From Pseudomonadales bacterium (lineage in GTDB: Bacteria > Pseudomonadota > Gammaproteobacteria > Pseudomonadales > DC-out160): DNA of 64,000 nt. This document shows, in pieces, positions 26,365 through 35,769 of the stretch (position 1 is the first letter of the stretch; every line of letters starts with the position of its first letter). Under the pieces are notes generated by a model. The model searched no databases, was not told the origin of the DNA, and worked only from the letters and a program-made list of their open reading frames with translations. The stretch spans positions 25,129-89,128 of the forward strand of contig JAHRWA010000075.1 of assembly GCA_019090455.1 (NCBI GenBank), given 5' to 3'. The position numbers and the translations under genes were made by a program.

Positions 26365-27774
26365 TCAGTAAGCGTTCTTATTGATAAAACCTTTATAAAC
26401 GGTAAGAAAGATAATCTTCAGATCCAAGATCAAAGACCAGTTTTCTATATAAAACAAATCGAATTCAACTCGCTTCTGCATTTTATCAATAGTGTCGGTC
26501 TCTCCGCGCAACCCATTGACTTGCGCCCAACCTGTTATCCCTGGCTTGACCTTATGGCGCTTCATATATGATTCGACAATTTCTTTATAGTATTCATTGT
26601 GTGCTAATGCATGCGGTCTCGGACCTACTATCGACATCTTTCCTTGTATTACATTAAAAAACTGTGGCAACTCATCAAGGCTGGTTTTTCGTAAAAAAGC
26701 CCCCAATCGGGTAATCCGACTATCATTTACTGTCGCCTGCGTCACGACCCCCTCGACTTCTTCATGAACCTCCATCGAACGGAATTTATAAACATTAATT
26801 GGCTTACCATCAATACCATGTCGATACTGTTTAAACAGTATCGGTCCAGGTGAAGACAGTTTCACCCCTATCGCAATCAACAACAACATTGGAGAAATAC
26901 AGACGAAAATAATAAACCCGAGCAAACGGTCCTCAAGGGATTTTATGTACTGATTTGCCCCGCTCAATGGCGAGCAACTAAGATCCAGCACTTGAATCCC
27001 CGCTATATCAGAAACTTTGTGATTGAGAAGCCTGAAGTCTGACAAGTCAGGCACGTATCGAATATTAGCCGTACTATGCCGAAGCGAATACAAGATTCGA
27101 TCAACCTCTTCACCTTTTCTTAAGGGCAAGCAAATCCACACTTCCTGTATATCCTTTGCCTCCACCATACTCGAAATATCACTAATCTCCCCACCCACGG
27201 AAATACCTTGATAAGGGTCACTCAACTCAGCAGCATCAACGGGCACAATTTGCACGATATCAAAACCAATCCAAGCATTGTGCTTTAACGATGCGATAAC
27301 CGAGCGGGCAGAATTACCAGCCCCCACAACGAGAACGCGCTTATGATTAATTCCTCGAGTTCGCAAATTTCCAAGCGCCTTATAAACCACCACTCGAAAA
27401 ACAGCAGAACCTAAAGTACCACCCAGTATCCAAGTCCCTAACCACATTCGGGAAAAATAGTCAGCCTGGTGCGAAAACACGAGTAATGCTAACAGGATGC
27501 CAACAGCAATAGCCCACGCTAAAAATATCCTGGCAATCAGCCCCACCTTTCGCCGCCCTCGCCATGAAGCATAGACACCAAAAAAAGACGAGCACAGGCT
27601 CACCAACACAGCCCCCATCAATATCAAGGACTGGTAATGAATAGAGACTTCTACGGTTGCAAAACGAAAGTAAAATGCAATTACGGCAGATGACACAGCC
27701 CACACAAAATCGAATACCCGAGCTGATATGACCGTAAAATAGTCGAAGCCAGTATTATTTGAATCTTTACCCAC
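26365..27774 (-). CDS. Undecaprenyl-phosphate glucose phosphotransferase (WcaJ-like priming enzyme)
   Basis: This is a polyprenyl-phosphate hexose-1-phosphate transferase of about 469 residues. Four or five N-terminal transmembrane helices lead to a Rossmann-like cytoplasmic domain (RVLVVGAGNSARSVIASL). One more membrane segment precedes the C-terminal catalytic domain with KSLEDRLLGFIIFV, VYKFRSMEVH, KTSLDELPQFFNVIQGKMS, IVGPRPHALAHNEYY and GITGWAQVNGLRGETDT. It starts repeat-unit assembly on the lipid carrier for an exopolysaccharide. The first GTG at 27792 has no ribosome-binding site. The GTG at 27774 has AGGA 9 nt upstream, so I prefer it. The terminator at 26282-26313 closes the operon. 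Confidence 0.92.
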   Translation of the reverse strand: MGKDSNNTGFDYFTVISARVFDFVWAVSSAVIAFYFRFATVEVSIHYQSLILMGAVLVSLCSSFFGVYASWRGRRKVGLIARIFLAWAIAVGILLALLVFSHQADYFSRMWLGTWILGGTLGSAVFRVVVYKALGNLRTRGINHKRVLVVGAGNSARSVIASLKHNAWIGFDIVQIVPVDAAELSDPYQGISVGGEISDISSMVEAKDIQEVWICLPLRKGEEVDRILYSLRHSTANIRYVPDLSDFRLLNHKVSDIAGIQVLDLSCSPLSGANQYIKSLEDRLLGFIIFVCISPMLLLIAIGVKLSSPGPILFKQYRHGIDGKPINVYKFRSMEVHEEVEGVVTQATVNDSRITRLGAFLRKTSLDELPQFFNVIQGKMSIVGPRPHALAHNEYYKEIVESYMKRHKVKPGITGWAQVNGLRGETDTIDKMQKRVEFDLFYIENWSLILDLKIIFLTVYKGFINKNAY

Positions 27775-27798
27775 TAGAAAATGTCCTGGCACACTGAA

Positions 27799-27855
27799 GT
27801 TGTAGCGTTATTGTTGTAGCACTAATAGTTGTAGCACTACGGTTGCAGCACTACA
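27799..27855. repeat. Four imperfect 14-15-bp tandem repeats upstream of the priming transferase gene
   Basis: Units beginning GTTGTAGC (GTTGTAGCGTTATT, GTTGTAGCACTAATA, GTTGTAGCACTACG, GTTGCAGCACTACA) run head to tail just upstream of the translation start of the WcaJ-like gene. A partial fifth unit, GTTGTG, follows. Confidence 0.75.
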
Positions 27856-27959
27856 GTTGTGAAGTAAGTTTATAGGGTTTTGAAAATAAATCGACTTGGA
27901 TTTTAAATGACTTACGCCTTATTCTCCCATTACCAATCACTCACTCAATTATTCACTAT

Positions 27960-28505
27960 TCAATAAGGCTGAGCATCCTTAAAGCGCAACCCTGCTTGAT
28001 CTTTTGCCGACAATTGAGGTGCTTTTCCTGGAATCAACGGCCACTCGATACCAATATCCAAATCATTCCAAAGCACAGATCTTTCGTATTCTGGCGCATA
28101 ATAATCAGTACATTTGTAGACAAATTCGGCCTCTTCGCTAAGCACGTAAAAACCATGAGCGAACCCTGGCGGCACCCACATCATTTTTTTATTCTCTTCC
28201 GATAGCGTTTCTCCTACCCACTGGCCGTAGCTAGGTGATGACTTTCGCATATCCACGGCCACATCGAACACCTCACCCTTAAGTACTCGAACTAGCTTTC
28301 CTTGAGCATTTGATATTTGGTAGTGCAAGCCACGCAACACGCCTTGCTGGGATTTACTGTGGTTGTCCTGCACAAACTGAGCTGTTATGCCCCCTTCAGC
28401 AAATTTACTTTGAGTCCATGTTTCCATAAAGTATCCCCGCTCATCACCAAAGACAGTGGGTTCAATCACTATGATTTCAGGGATACTCGTCGGCGTAAAT
28501 TTCAT
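27960..28505 (-). CDS. rfbC: dTDP-4-dehydrorhamnose 3,5-epimerase
   Basis: This is a 181-residue cupin-fold protein, full length. Landmarks are VIEPTVFGDERGYFMETW, FVQDNHSKSQQGVLRGLHYQ (catalytic His in RGLHYQ), VRVLKGEVFDVAVDMR and MMWVPPGFAHGFYVLSEE. It epimerises dTDP-4-keto-6-deoxyglucose on the way to dTDP-L-rhamnose. It starts 7 nt after the rfbA stop, so the two are co-transcribed. rfbB and rfbD, the other two pathway genes, are not in the window. Confidence 0.96.
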   Translation of the reverse strand: MKFTPTSIPEIIVIEPTVFGDERGYFMETWTQSKFAEGGITAQFVQDNHSKSQQGVLRGLHYQISNAQGKLVRVLKGEVFDVAVDMRKSSPSYGQWVGETLSEENKKMMWVPPGFAHGFYVLSEEAEFVYKCTDYYAPEYERSVLWNDLDIGIEWPLIPGKAPQLSAKDQAGLRFKDAQPY

Positions 28506-28512
28506 TCTTCTC

Positions 28513-29385
28513 TTAATCCTTCAGTAAGTTGGTAAGGTAACGTCCAAAACTATTTTTACTATATCGAGCCGCTTGTACCGCCACCTCATCTGCACTAATT
28601 CTACCTTGGCTATAAGCTATTTCTTCAAGGCAAGCAATTTTAAGACCTTGGCGTTCCTCAATAATCCGAATGAAATTAGCGGCATCTAACAAAGAATCAT
28701 GAGTTCCCGTATCCAACCAGGCCGTACCTCTACTGAACTTTTCAACGTACAGTTTATCTTTTTCTAAATACATTTTATTCACATCTGTTATTTCAAGCTC
28801 ACCTCGTGCCGAGGGCTTAATGGTTTTTGCAATATCCACCACATCCGTATCGTAAAAATACAAACCCGTCACAGCATAATGAGAACTGGGTTTTTTAGGT
28901 TTTTCCTCAATCGCAATGGCTTTTCCACTGTCATCAAAGGTCACCACTCCGTAACGTTCCGGATCATTGACATAATAGCCAAACACCGTCGCCCCCTCAG
29001 TTCGCTGCGCGCATTCTCGAAGCTTAATCTGTAAACCATCAGAATAAAAAATATTGTCTCCCAAAATGAGGCAGGACGGACTACCCGCGAGAAACTTTTC
29101 ACCAATAATAAAGGCCTGAGCCAAACCATCGGGGGATGGCTGCACCGCATAACTGATATTCAGCCCCCAAATAGAGCCATCTCCAAGCAGCCCCTGAAAC
29201 GCACTTTGATCTTCAGGCGTAGTAATTATCAATATATCCTCAATACCTGCCAGCATAAGGGTGGATATTGGATAGTAAATCATCGGTTTATCGTAGATAG
29301 GCATGAGCTGCTTGCTCACGGGCAACGTCAATGGATGAAGTCGAGTTCCTGATCCACCTGCGAGAATAATACCTTTGTATTGCAT
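28513..29385 (-). CDS. rfbA: Glucose-1-phosphate thymidylyltransferase
   Basis: This is a 290-residue nucleotidyltransferase, full length: [87 protein letters not shown] and [20 protein letters not shown]. It makes dTDP-glucose from dTTP and glucose-1-phosphate. It sits directly upstream of rfbC and downstream of manC in a leftward polysaccharide precursor operon. Confidence 0.96.
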   Translation of the reverse strand: MQYKGIILAGGSGTRLHPLTLPVSKQLMPIYDKPMIYYPISTLMLAGIEDILIITTPEDQSAFQGLLGDGSIWGLNISYAVQPSPDGLAQAFIIGEKFLAGSPSCLILGDNIFYSDGLQIKLRECAQRTEGATVFGYYVNDPERYGVVTFDDSGKAIAIEEKPKKPSSHYAVTGLYFYDTDVVDIAKTIKPSARGELEITDVNKMYLEKDKLYVEKFSRGTAWLDTGTHDSLLDAANFIRIIEERQGLKIACLEEIAYSQGRISADEVAVQAARYSKNSFGRYLTNLLKD

Positions 29386-29515
29386 ACAACTACCTTATTC
29401 TAAAAAATTACATCACCCAACGTGAAACATTCACTATCAGTGATCTTTTAATCAAACGCACTCAATTTTTGTGAAGACGAATAGGATCTTTCTTTTAATA
29501 AGAGAACCAGAGGGC

Positions 29516-30952
29516 TTATCGACCAAAATTATCCTCGAACCTGACAATGTCATCCTCTCCAAGGTAACTACCGGTTTGTACCTCGATAATTTCCAACGGA
29601 ATAACACCTGGGTTCGCCAACCGATGAACCTCCCCCAAAGGTATATAAGTGGACTGATCTTCGGTATAGGTCTGCACAGTTTCACCACGCGTAATAGTAG
29701 CAGTCCCTCTCACGACCACCCAATGTTCTGCGCGATGATGGTGTTTCTGCAAGGAGAGACTCAATCCGGGTTTCACTTGAATTCGCTTCACCTGAAAGCG
29801 CTCACTTAAGCAAATGGTTTCATACCAACCCCATGGCCGATAGACCTTTTGGTGAATTTCAGCCTCAGGTCGCTCATCGCTATTCAACTTATTCACGATG
29901 GCTTTAATCTCTTGCGATCTCGATTTGTCAGCGACCAGCACCGCGTCAGCCGTTTCAATCACGATGACGTCATCAATTCCAACTGTCGCCACCAAACGAG
30001 ACTCTGCTCGAATTAAACTATTGTGGGTCTCCGAAGTGAGGACATCACCACTGATAATATTATTATTCTCATCTGCACTGGTAATTTCAGTTAACGAGGA
30101 CCATACCCCCAAATCGTTCCAGCCAACGTCCAATGACATCACCGCCGCATTTCGAGTATTTTCCATCACCGCATAATCAATGGATTCAGACCTAATATCA
30201 GCAAAAACCTGCTCCGGCAAACGGATAAAATCCAAATCCTTCTCTATACCTTCAAACGCCAAATTAACGCCAACGTGAATATCAGCAGCATGCTCAAGTA
30301 ACTCACTAAGATAAGCACTGGCACCAAACAAAAACATGCCGCTATTCCAGTAATATTCACCTGAATCCATATAACGCTGCGCTGTACTCAAATCCGGTTT
30401 CTCAACAAACTTTTCAATGCAATGAGCAGCATCGATATCCGCTACACTTTTCTGATCATCACAACGAGCACCCTGCTTGATGTACCCGTAACCTGTTTCC
30501 GGTTTAACAACCTTAATCCCAAAGGTCACCAAATACCCCTTACTAGAGACCTCGCTAGCCAACTGAACTCGCTTAACAAATCCACCCTCATCCGCAATAG
30601 CATGATCAGAAGGAAGCACCAGAATTTGCGCATCCTTATCCCTGTGGACCATCGCATAATGTGCAGCAACGCCAATTGCTGGCGCTGTATTGCGCCCAAC
30701 AGGCTCTAAAATTACAGAGGCATTCTCAATATTGATTGCTCTTAATTGCTCCGACACTAAAAAACGATGTTCTTCATTACACAGAATAATAGGGGGCTGA
30801 TCAGTCAAAGTATCTTTCACACGCAAAACAGTTTGCTGAAACAAGCTCAGCTGATCATCCACGAGATTAATAAACTGCTTCGGGTAGGACTTTCGCGATA
30901 CGGGCCAAAGTCGTGTACCGGAACCGCCAGCTAAAATAACAGGGATAATCAT
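29516..30952 (-). CDS. manC: Mannose-1-phosphate guanylyltransferase/mannose-6-phosphate isomerase (bifunctional)
   Basis: This is a 478-residue protein of the AlgA/CpsB type. The N-terminal nucleotidyltransferase carries [30 protein letters not shown] and EKPDLSTAQRYMDSGEYYWN. The C-terminal cupin isomerase carries HQKVYRPWGWYETI, KPGLSLSLQKHHHRAEHWVV and YIPLGEVHRLANPG. It supplies GDP-mannose for capsule or exopolysaccharide. AAGGA precedes the ATG. It heads the leftward run manC-rfbA-rfbC-priming transferase and is divergent from the Wzi-like gene. Confidence 0.95.
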   Translation of the reverse strand: MIIPVILAGGSGTRLWPVSRKSYPKQFINLVDDQLSLFQQTVLRVKDTLTDQPPIILCNEEHRFLVSEQLRAINIENASVILEPVGRNTAPAIGVAAHYAMVHRDKDAQILVLPSDHAIADEGGFVKRVQLASEVSSKGYLVTFGIKVVKPETGYGYIKQGARCDDQKSVADIDAAHCIEKFVEKPDLSTAQRYMDSGEYYWNSGMFLFGASAYLSELLEHAADIHVGVNLAFEGIEKDLDFIRLPEQVFADIRSESIDYAVMENTRNAAVMSLDVGWNDLGVWSSLTEITSADENNNIISGDVLTSETHNSLIRAESRLVATVGIDDVIVIETADAVLVADKSRSQEIKAIVNKLNSDERPEAEIHQKVYRPWGWYETICLSERFQVKRIQVKPGLSLSLQKHHHRAEHWVVVRGTATITRGETVQTYTEDQSTYIPLGEVHRLANPGVIPLEIIEVQTGSYLGEDDIVRFEDNFGR

Positions 30953-31204
30953 AAACAGAGATTCCTTTTCAATCTAAACGAATTCAAAAATCAAAATAAA
31001 AGCGACAACAGTTCTGACGCAGATGGGAAATCCAGACGCCAGAGGGAAAGAATAACGCGCACATTATATCACTCGCTGCGCATTACTCTAGTACGCGAAC
31101 GGGGTTTATACCAAAGACATCGTCAGGCATCGAGGCTTTCAAATAAAGCCAAGTACTTCTATCATTACGTACCATCCCTTCCAACGTAAAGGCTCTGATT
31201 TACG

Positions 31205-32662
31205 ATGAGAAACTTTTTCCTGTTTGACACTTTCAAAATTCATAAACATCATTTACTACTTTGCTCCCTCCTAACCCTTCCGATAACGGGATACAGTGCA
31301 AATTGGATTCCCCCTCACGACCCCTGGCTGAGAGCAGAGTTGGAACACCAAGCCAGCTTTCATCAGATTGCTCAACCCATTTCTACTTGGCCTCTTCCCA
31401 CCAGCATCCTCGAATCAGCCAAGCAAAAACTATCGCAAAGCGCCTTACTCTCTGTCAGTCAGCGGGAAAAAAATGGCCTTCGACTTCGATTATCAGCATC
31501 TGGCTCACAACCCGTATTAACACACTTTGGGTCAACCAACAGAGAAAAATCAAAATCCAATATTTCTTACCATTTTTCTAACAACAATATATCGACACAA
31601 ATTTCCAGTCAGTATATAGACAATGAAAATTCCGACCCCACACTCAAGTTTGACAACAGCTTTATGAATATTGACATTGATCATTGGACTGTTGGCGTAG
31701 GTGCAATAGACCGCTGGTGGGGCCCCGGATGGGATACCGGACTGATTCTCTCGAGTAATGCGAGACCCCTACCCAGCGTTTACCTGTCTCGAAATCGCAG
31801 CAATGCCTTTCAATCAAAATGGTTGAGTTGGATCGGACCCTGGACGCTAGTCACGTTTATGGGACAACTAGAACAAGAGCGAGTCGTGCCGAATGCATTG
31901 CTATGGGGAATGCGTATCGCTTTCAAGCCGACAGCGTCATGGGAAATCGGCTTGAGCCGCACAGCTATGTGGGCTGGAGACGGACGCCCTAAAGATCTCA
32001 GCGTCTTCATTGATTTGTTAGCGGGCAATGATAATTTTGAAGCCGACGATGCAGGTAAAGCCGAAGAACCTGGCAATCAATTAGCCGGATTTGATTTTAA
32101 GTATTCGAATCACACTCCCTCCATCGGTTATAGTTTCTACGGCGAAGTCATTGGTGAAGACGAAGCCGGCGGCTTACCTTCAAGACCTATCGCTATGCTA
32201 GGCGCATCACTTCATTTTACCCTTTTTCAAAGGAGAGCCACTTTTTATACCGAGTTTTCAGATACGGCCATGGATGCATTTCAATCCGACAAAATGTATG
32301 GCAGTGCCTATCGACACGGCACCTATAGCACCGGCTATCTTTATAAAGGCGTCACTTTGGGTAGCACCTACGACAACGACACTCACGCCTTCGTTTTGGG
32401 CGCTCTGATGAACCTTCCTTCCAATTATAAATTCAAAATGACGCTGCGCCTGCTCAACCTCAACAGAGATAACACGACCAATGCCTCTAACAATAGCGTT
32501 TCCGCAACAAAATTGAGAACGAAACAGGCTGCCTTTACGTTAGCTAAAAACTGGAGGAAATTATCATTACAAGCTTCGTATTTATGGAATAGCGACAACA
32601 CTGAAGACAGCGTTAGCACACTCCGATCACTAGCGGAACTCTCAGCAGAATTTCAATTTTGA
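31205..32662 (+). CDS. Wzi-like capsule assembly outer-membrane protein
   Basis: This is a 485-residue protein with a signal peptide (core about residues 16-31, then SANWIPPHDPWLRAEL). The conserved early block around DIDHWTVGVGAIDRWWGPGWDTGLILSSNARPLP (only part needed: RWWGPGW) is diagnostic of the Wzi family, 18-strand outer-membrane lectin-like barrels that anchor capsule at the cell surface. Further strands include WEIGLSRTAMWAGDGRP and FYTEFSDTA. The C-terminus ends in AEFQF with Phe. It is divergent from manC, so its promoter lies in the 250-bp gap. Its presence suggests the exopolysaccharide made here is held at, or exported through, the surface. Confidence 0.9.
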   Translation: MRNFFLFDTFKIHKHHLLLCSLLTLPITGYSANWIPPHDPWLRAELEHQASFHQIAQPISTWPLPTSILESAKQKLSQSALLSVSQREKNGLRLRLSASGSQPVLTHFGSTNREKSKSNISYHFSNNNISTQISSQYIDNENSDPTLKFDNSFMNIDIDHWTVGVGAIDRWWGPGWDTGLILSSNARPLPSVYLSRNRSNAFQSKWLSWIGPWTLVTFMGQLEQERVVPNALLWGMRIAFKPTASWEIGLSRTAMWAGDGRPKDLSVFIDLLAGNDNFEADDAGKAEEPGNQLAGFDFKYSNHTPSIGYSFYGEVIGEDEAGGLPSRPIAMLGASLHFTLFQRRATFYTEFSDTAMDAFQSDKMYGSAYRHGTYSTGYLYKGVTLGSTYDNDTHAFVLGALMNLPSNYKFKMTLRLLNLNRDNTTNASNNSVSATKLRTKQAAFTLAKNWRKLSLQASYLWNSDNTEDSVSTLRSLAELSAEFQF

Positions 32663-32919
32663 ATCATAACTGAACACTTGATCGATCACGCAATATTATT
32701 CAGCTAATCCAGCTCTTGGATTAGCTAATGAACCAATGATTAGTACCCTAAATACAGCCATACCGATCATTCTAGCCAAACAATAAACAAAAAGATTTCC
32801 TGGTGATTGTCACTATACTTTTAATATGATTCTCCGGTTTTTAACCCATGTCCATGACTGGTATTTACGACTGAATTTTTAATTGCGTTACGTTACCTGT
32901 ATAACAAGTTGAATGTAGG

Positions 32920-34482
32920 ATGATGCACAATAACAGCATTGTATTTATTGAAGGCAACAACGGCAGCGATACCAGCCTATCGGCGCGCGTCAGAGATGTG
33001 GACAGCACACTGACGATTACATGCCACCCTACTCTCCCCGACATTACTGATGCATCCATCTATATCATTGAAGAAACATTTCTCAATAAACTCTCCGGCG
33101 ACTGGACAGTAACCGGAGCCATTAAATGTGCCTTAATTGAAGGAAACCCTTCAAATATACCGGTACGTTTAGACGGGCAACCATTATTAATTTTCCGAAT
33201 TCCTGCAAACGCTTCAGCAGAGGTTTGGAGCCAAAACATTACTTCGCTTCAAACTACTATAAGCACACATAATCAACTCAGTAACGAATTGGTAGAAGCC
33301 AGTGACATTGCCGTTTTATCCATGCGTAACAGCAGCTTTCTTGGCGATATAATACGATTTATGGAGGCCAGTGCAGAGATTCAAACCATTCAAGAATTAG
33401 GCGAAAGCATCATTACGTTGAGTGAAAGACTTCAAATCAAAGCTAATGTACGCATCGAAAATGATACCGATCAATTTGACTACTATCTGGATTCGTCACT
33501 AAAAAGCCGACTACTTAAGAATCGCAACTCCAATCATCGAATCATCGAGTCGATTGAAACCTGCCAAATCAATTTCCCCTACATTTCATTTCTGTTCCAA
33601 TACCCTAAGGAGGATTCTGGTTTCGTCGATCAAATAAAAGATTCTCTATCGGTGTTAATGGGTGAGTTAAACCAAAGAATATTCAACATACAACTAGAAC
33701 AAGATGCACTAGAGGCAGAGCGAACAAAAGAGCTTATTCTCGCAACGTTATCACATGAGCTAAGAACGCCTTTGCATATCATCCACGGTTTTTCAGACCG
33801 GCTACGAAAAAAGGTGGAGGGCGACAGACTGACCGCGCGCGAGGTATCAGGGCTTCACTCTATCCATGAAAAAGCACTTCTTCTGCAATCGTTTTTAGAC
33901 CAGCAACTCTACTTATTTAAGCTTTTGTCTGGAAGCATAAAATCGTCCAAAGAGGAAATTAAAATCGGTCATATCGTCAACCTAATAAGTGATGAGTACG
34001 GACATAAATGCAAAGAAAAAGGCCTAGAGTTTAATTTTTGGTCCGATGTTAGTGACATAATAATTGAGACTGACAGAGACAAACTCATGCGGGCAATCCT
34101 CATCACTCTCGACAATGCCATCAAATTTACCCCCAAAGGTAAAATCGAATTTAGCTGTCTTTTACAAACACACGATAATGAAAAGCAGGTCGTTTTTAAA
34201 ATATCAGATACTGGCATTGGCATCGCTCCAGAATATATTGATCATATTTTTAATCCTTTTTCTCAACAAGATATGGGAACTTCAAGAGAATTTGGTGGCT
34301 GCGGTCTAGGACTCGCTGTCGCCTCCACCTTAATGTTACAACTGCAAGGTACTATTCATGTTGATAGCACAGAGAACTCGGGCAGCGTCTTCTCCATTTC
34401 GCTGCCTATCCCTTCTGAATCCAATAACCAAAGTAGAACTGAAGAACCTCCGCTATTAGACACCGATGTCGTATTGTTCTAG
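32920..34482 (+). CDS. Soluble sensor histidine kinase
   Basis: This is a 520-residue protein with no transmembrane segment or signal peptide. The first 260 residues are an unrecognised sensory region (MMHNNSIVFIEGNNGSD start; helical linker near residues 100-180). The kinase core follows: H-box ATLSHELRTPLHIIHGF with phospho-acceptor H279, N-box LDNAIKFTPKG, G1 ISDTGIGIAPEYI, F-box HIFNPFSQQDMGTS and G2 GGCGLGLAVAS. No response regulator is encoded nearby, so it is an orphan. The TAG stop is itself the first unit of a heptanucleotide repeat array, which means array slippage could change the C-terminus. Confidence 0.88.
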   Translation: MMHNNSIVFIEGNNGSDTSLSARVRDVDSTLTITCHPTLPDITDASIYIIEETFLNKLSGDWTVTGAIKCALIEGNPSNIPVRLDGQPLLIFRIPANASAEVWSQNITSLQTTISTHNQLSNELVEASDIAVLSMRNSSFLGDIIRFMEASAEIQTIQELGESIITLSERLQIKANVRIENDTDQFDYYLDSSLKSRLLKNRNSNHRIIESIETCQINFPYISFLFQYPKEDSGFVDQIKDSLSVLMGELNQRIFNIQLEQDALEAERTKELILATLSHELRTPLHIIHGFSDRLRKKVEGDRLTAREVSGLHSIHEKALLLQSFLDQQLYLFKLLSGSIKSSKEEIKIGHIVNLISDEYGHKCKEKGLEFNFWSDVSDIIIETDRDKLMRAILITLDNAIKFTPKGKIEFSCLLQTHDNEKQVVFKISDTGIGIAPEYIDHIFNPFSQQDMGTSREFGGCGLGLAVASTLMLQLQGTIHVDSTENSGSVFSISLPIPSESNNQSRTEEPPLLDTDVVLF

Positions 34483-34552
34483 ATTCTAGGTTCTAAATTC
34501 TAGGTTCTAGGTTCTAGGTTCTAGGTTCTAGGTTCTAGGTTCTAGGTTCTAG
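34476..34552. repeat. Heptanucleotide tandem array, 11 units of GTTCTAG
   Basis: Units of 7 bp run without gaps from 34476 to 34552. Seven at the right end and the first unit are exact GTTCTAG, and the remaining three vary by one or two bases (ATTCTAG, GTTCTAA, ATTCTAG). The first unit contains the TAG stop of the histidine kinase gene. It is a simple-sequence repeat, not a CRISPR. Confidence 0.95.
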
Positions 34553-34772
34553 ATTCCGCGCCAATTCTGCTGATTAAGTTGCGCCCCTCCTCCAAAACTG
34601 TGATTATCTATTTATTGACTCACACGCACCCCTATTGATTGAACTACCAGTTACAAAACTTTCCCGCCGCGAAATTTTTATCGCGTGGCACCTCTTTTTG
34701 TTATAAGTACTCTCTTGATAGATATTGGCCCAAAAATATTGCACGATAAAATCATAAAATAAGGACAATAAA

Positions 34773-35672
34773 ATGCCATCACAAGAATCCAAATATTTAG
34801 AAACACTTTACCAAGACTGGGCCGCTCGTATGGCCGCAGAACCCGAAATGACAATGGAAGGATTACGCTCATTATTTGATGAATGGGAAAAAGCGACATT
34901 AGAGCCAGAGGAGGTCACCTACAAAAGTGACAACGTTGCAGGTATTAATGTCATTTGGGCCCTGCCAGTGGGTGCGGATAAATCAAAAGTGCTGTTGTAT
35001 ACACATGGTGGTGGGTTTGCAGTGGGTTCCGCATCAAGCCACCGAAAACTCGCAGGACACATGGCAAAGGCATTAGGCACCACATCTATCGTATTGGATT
35101 ACCGCCTGGCTCCTGAAAACCCCTACCCTGCACAAATCGAAGACGCTGTTGCGGTTTACCAGGCGCTACTAAGCCAGGGAATAAAACCTGAGAACGTGAC
35201 CACCATAGGTGATTCAGCCGGCGGAAACCTCGCCGTATCCTCTGTACTCAAATTTCGTGAACTTGATTTACCATTACCCGGTAGCGTCATCGCCTTCTCC
35301 CCTTGGCTAGATATGGCCTTAACTGGCGACACCCTTGCCACCAATGAAGCGACGGACTTACTTGTCCAACGCCCCATTCTTGAATCCATGGCCGAAATGT
35401 TTCTTGGCGAGTCGGGCAAAGTTGATGACCCTCTCACCAGCCCCTTACTCGCAGACTTTACTGGATTTCCACCACTATATACGACTGCCGGTAGTGTCGA
35501 AACTCTATTAAGCGACTCACAAAGATTACATGCTAAAGCGACAGCTGCGGGCGTTAACTCAACGCTTTCTATTGTCGAAGGGATGCAACACGTATTCCCA
35601 TTCTTAGCGGGCCGTGCACCAGAAGCCGACGGTGAAATTGCAAAGATCGCAAAATGGTTTAAGGCTCTCTAG
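34773..35672 (+). CDS. Alpha/beta hydrolase of the hormone-sensitive-lipase (HSL) esterase family
   Basis: This is a 299-residue protein without a signal peptide. The HSL oxyanion motif HGGGF occurs at residues 78-82 in LLYTHGGGFAVGS, and the nucleophile elbow GDSAGGN has Ser148. A catalytic Asp is expected in the DPLTSPLLADF/YTTAGSVETLLSDS region, and the catalytic His in GMQHVFPF. It hydrolyses short- to medium-chain esters. AAGGA lies before the ATG. The Baeyer-Villiger monooxygenase gene follows on the same strand, so hydrolysis of an ester made by that enzyme is the natural job. A repeat unit starts at the TAG stop. Confidence 0.92.
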   Translation: MPSQESKYLETLYQDWAARMAAEPEMTMEGLRSLFDEWEKATLEPEEVTYKSDNVAGINVIWALPVGADKSKVLLYTHGGGFAVGSASSHRKLAGHMAKALGTTSIVLDYRLAPENPYPAQIEDAVAVYQALLSQGIKPENVTTIGDSAGGNLAVSSVLKFRELDLPLPGSVIAFSPWLDMALTGDTLATNEATDLLVQRPILESMAEMFLGESGKVDDPLTSPLLADFTGFPPLYTTAGSVETLLSDSQRLHAKATAAGVNSTLSIVEGMQHVFPFLAGRAPEADGEIAKIAKWFKAL

Positions 35673-35702
35673 GTTCTATGGTCCTAGTGGTTCTATGGTC
35701 CT
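35672..35702. repeat. 14-bp direct repeat starting at the esterase stop codon
   Basis: GGTTCTATGGTCCT occurs at 35672-35685 and 35689-35702. The first copy continues out of the TAG stop (35670-35672), giving TAGGTTCTA, the same string found in the heptamer array at 34476-34552. Confidence 0.7.
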
Positions 35703-35769
35703 GGAAGAATAGCGACCCCGAGGAATAGTTTTTAATTTTAATATTAGAACAATTATACTGAAGGCAATT

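Noticed and set aside
34476..34552. The heptamer array as a CRISPR array
   Set aside because: Units are 7 bp without spacers and no cas genes are present.
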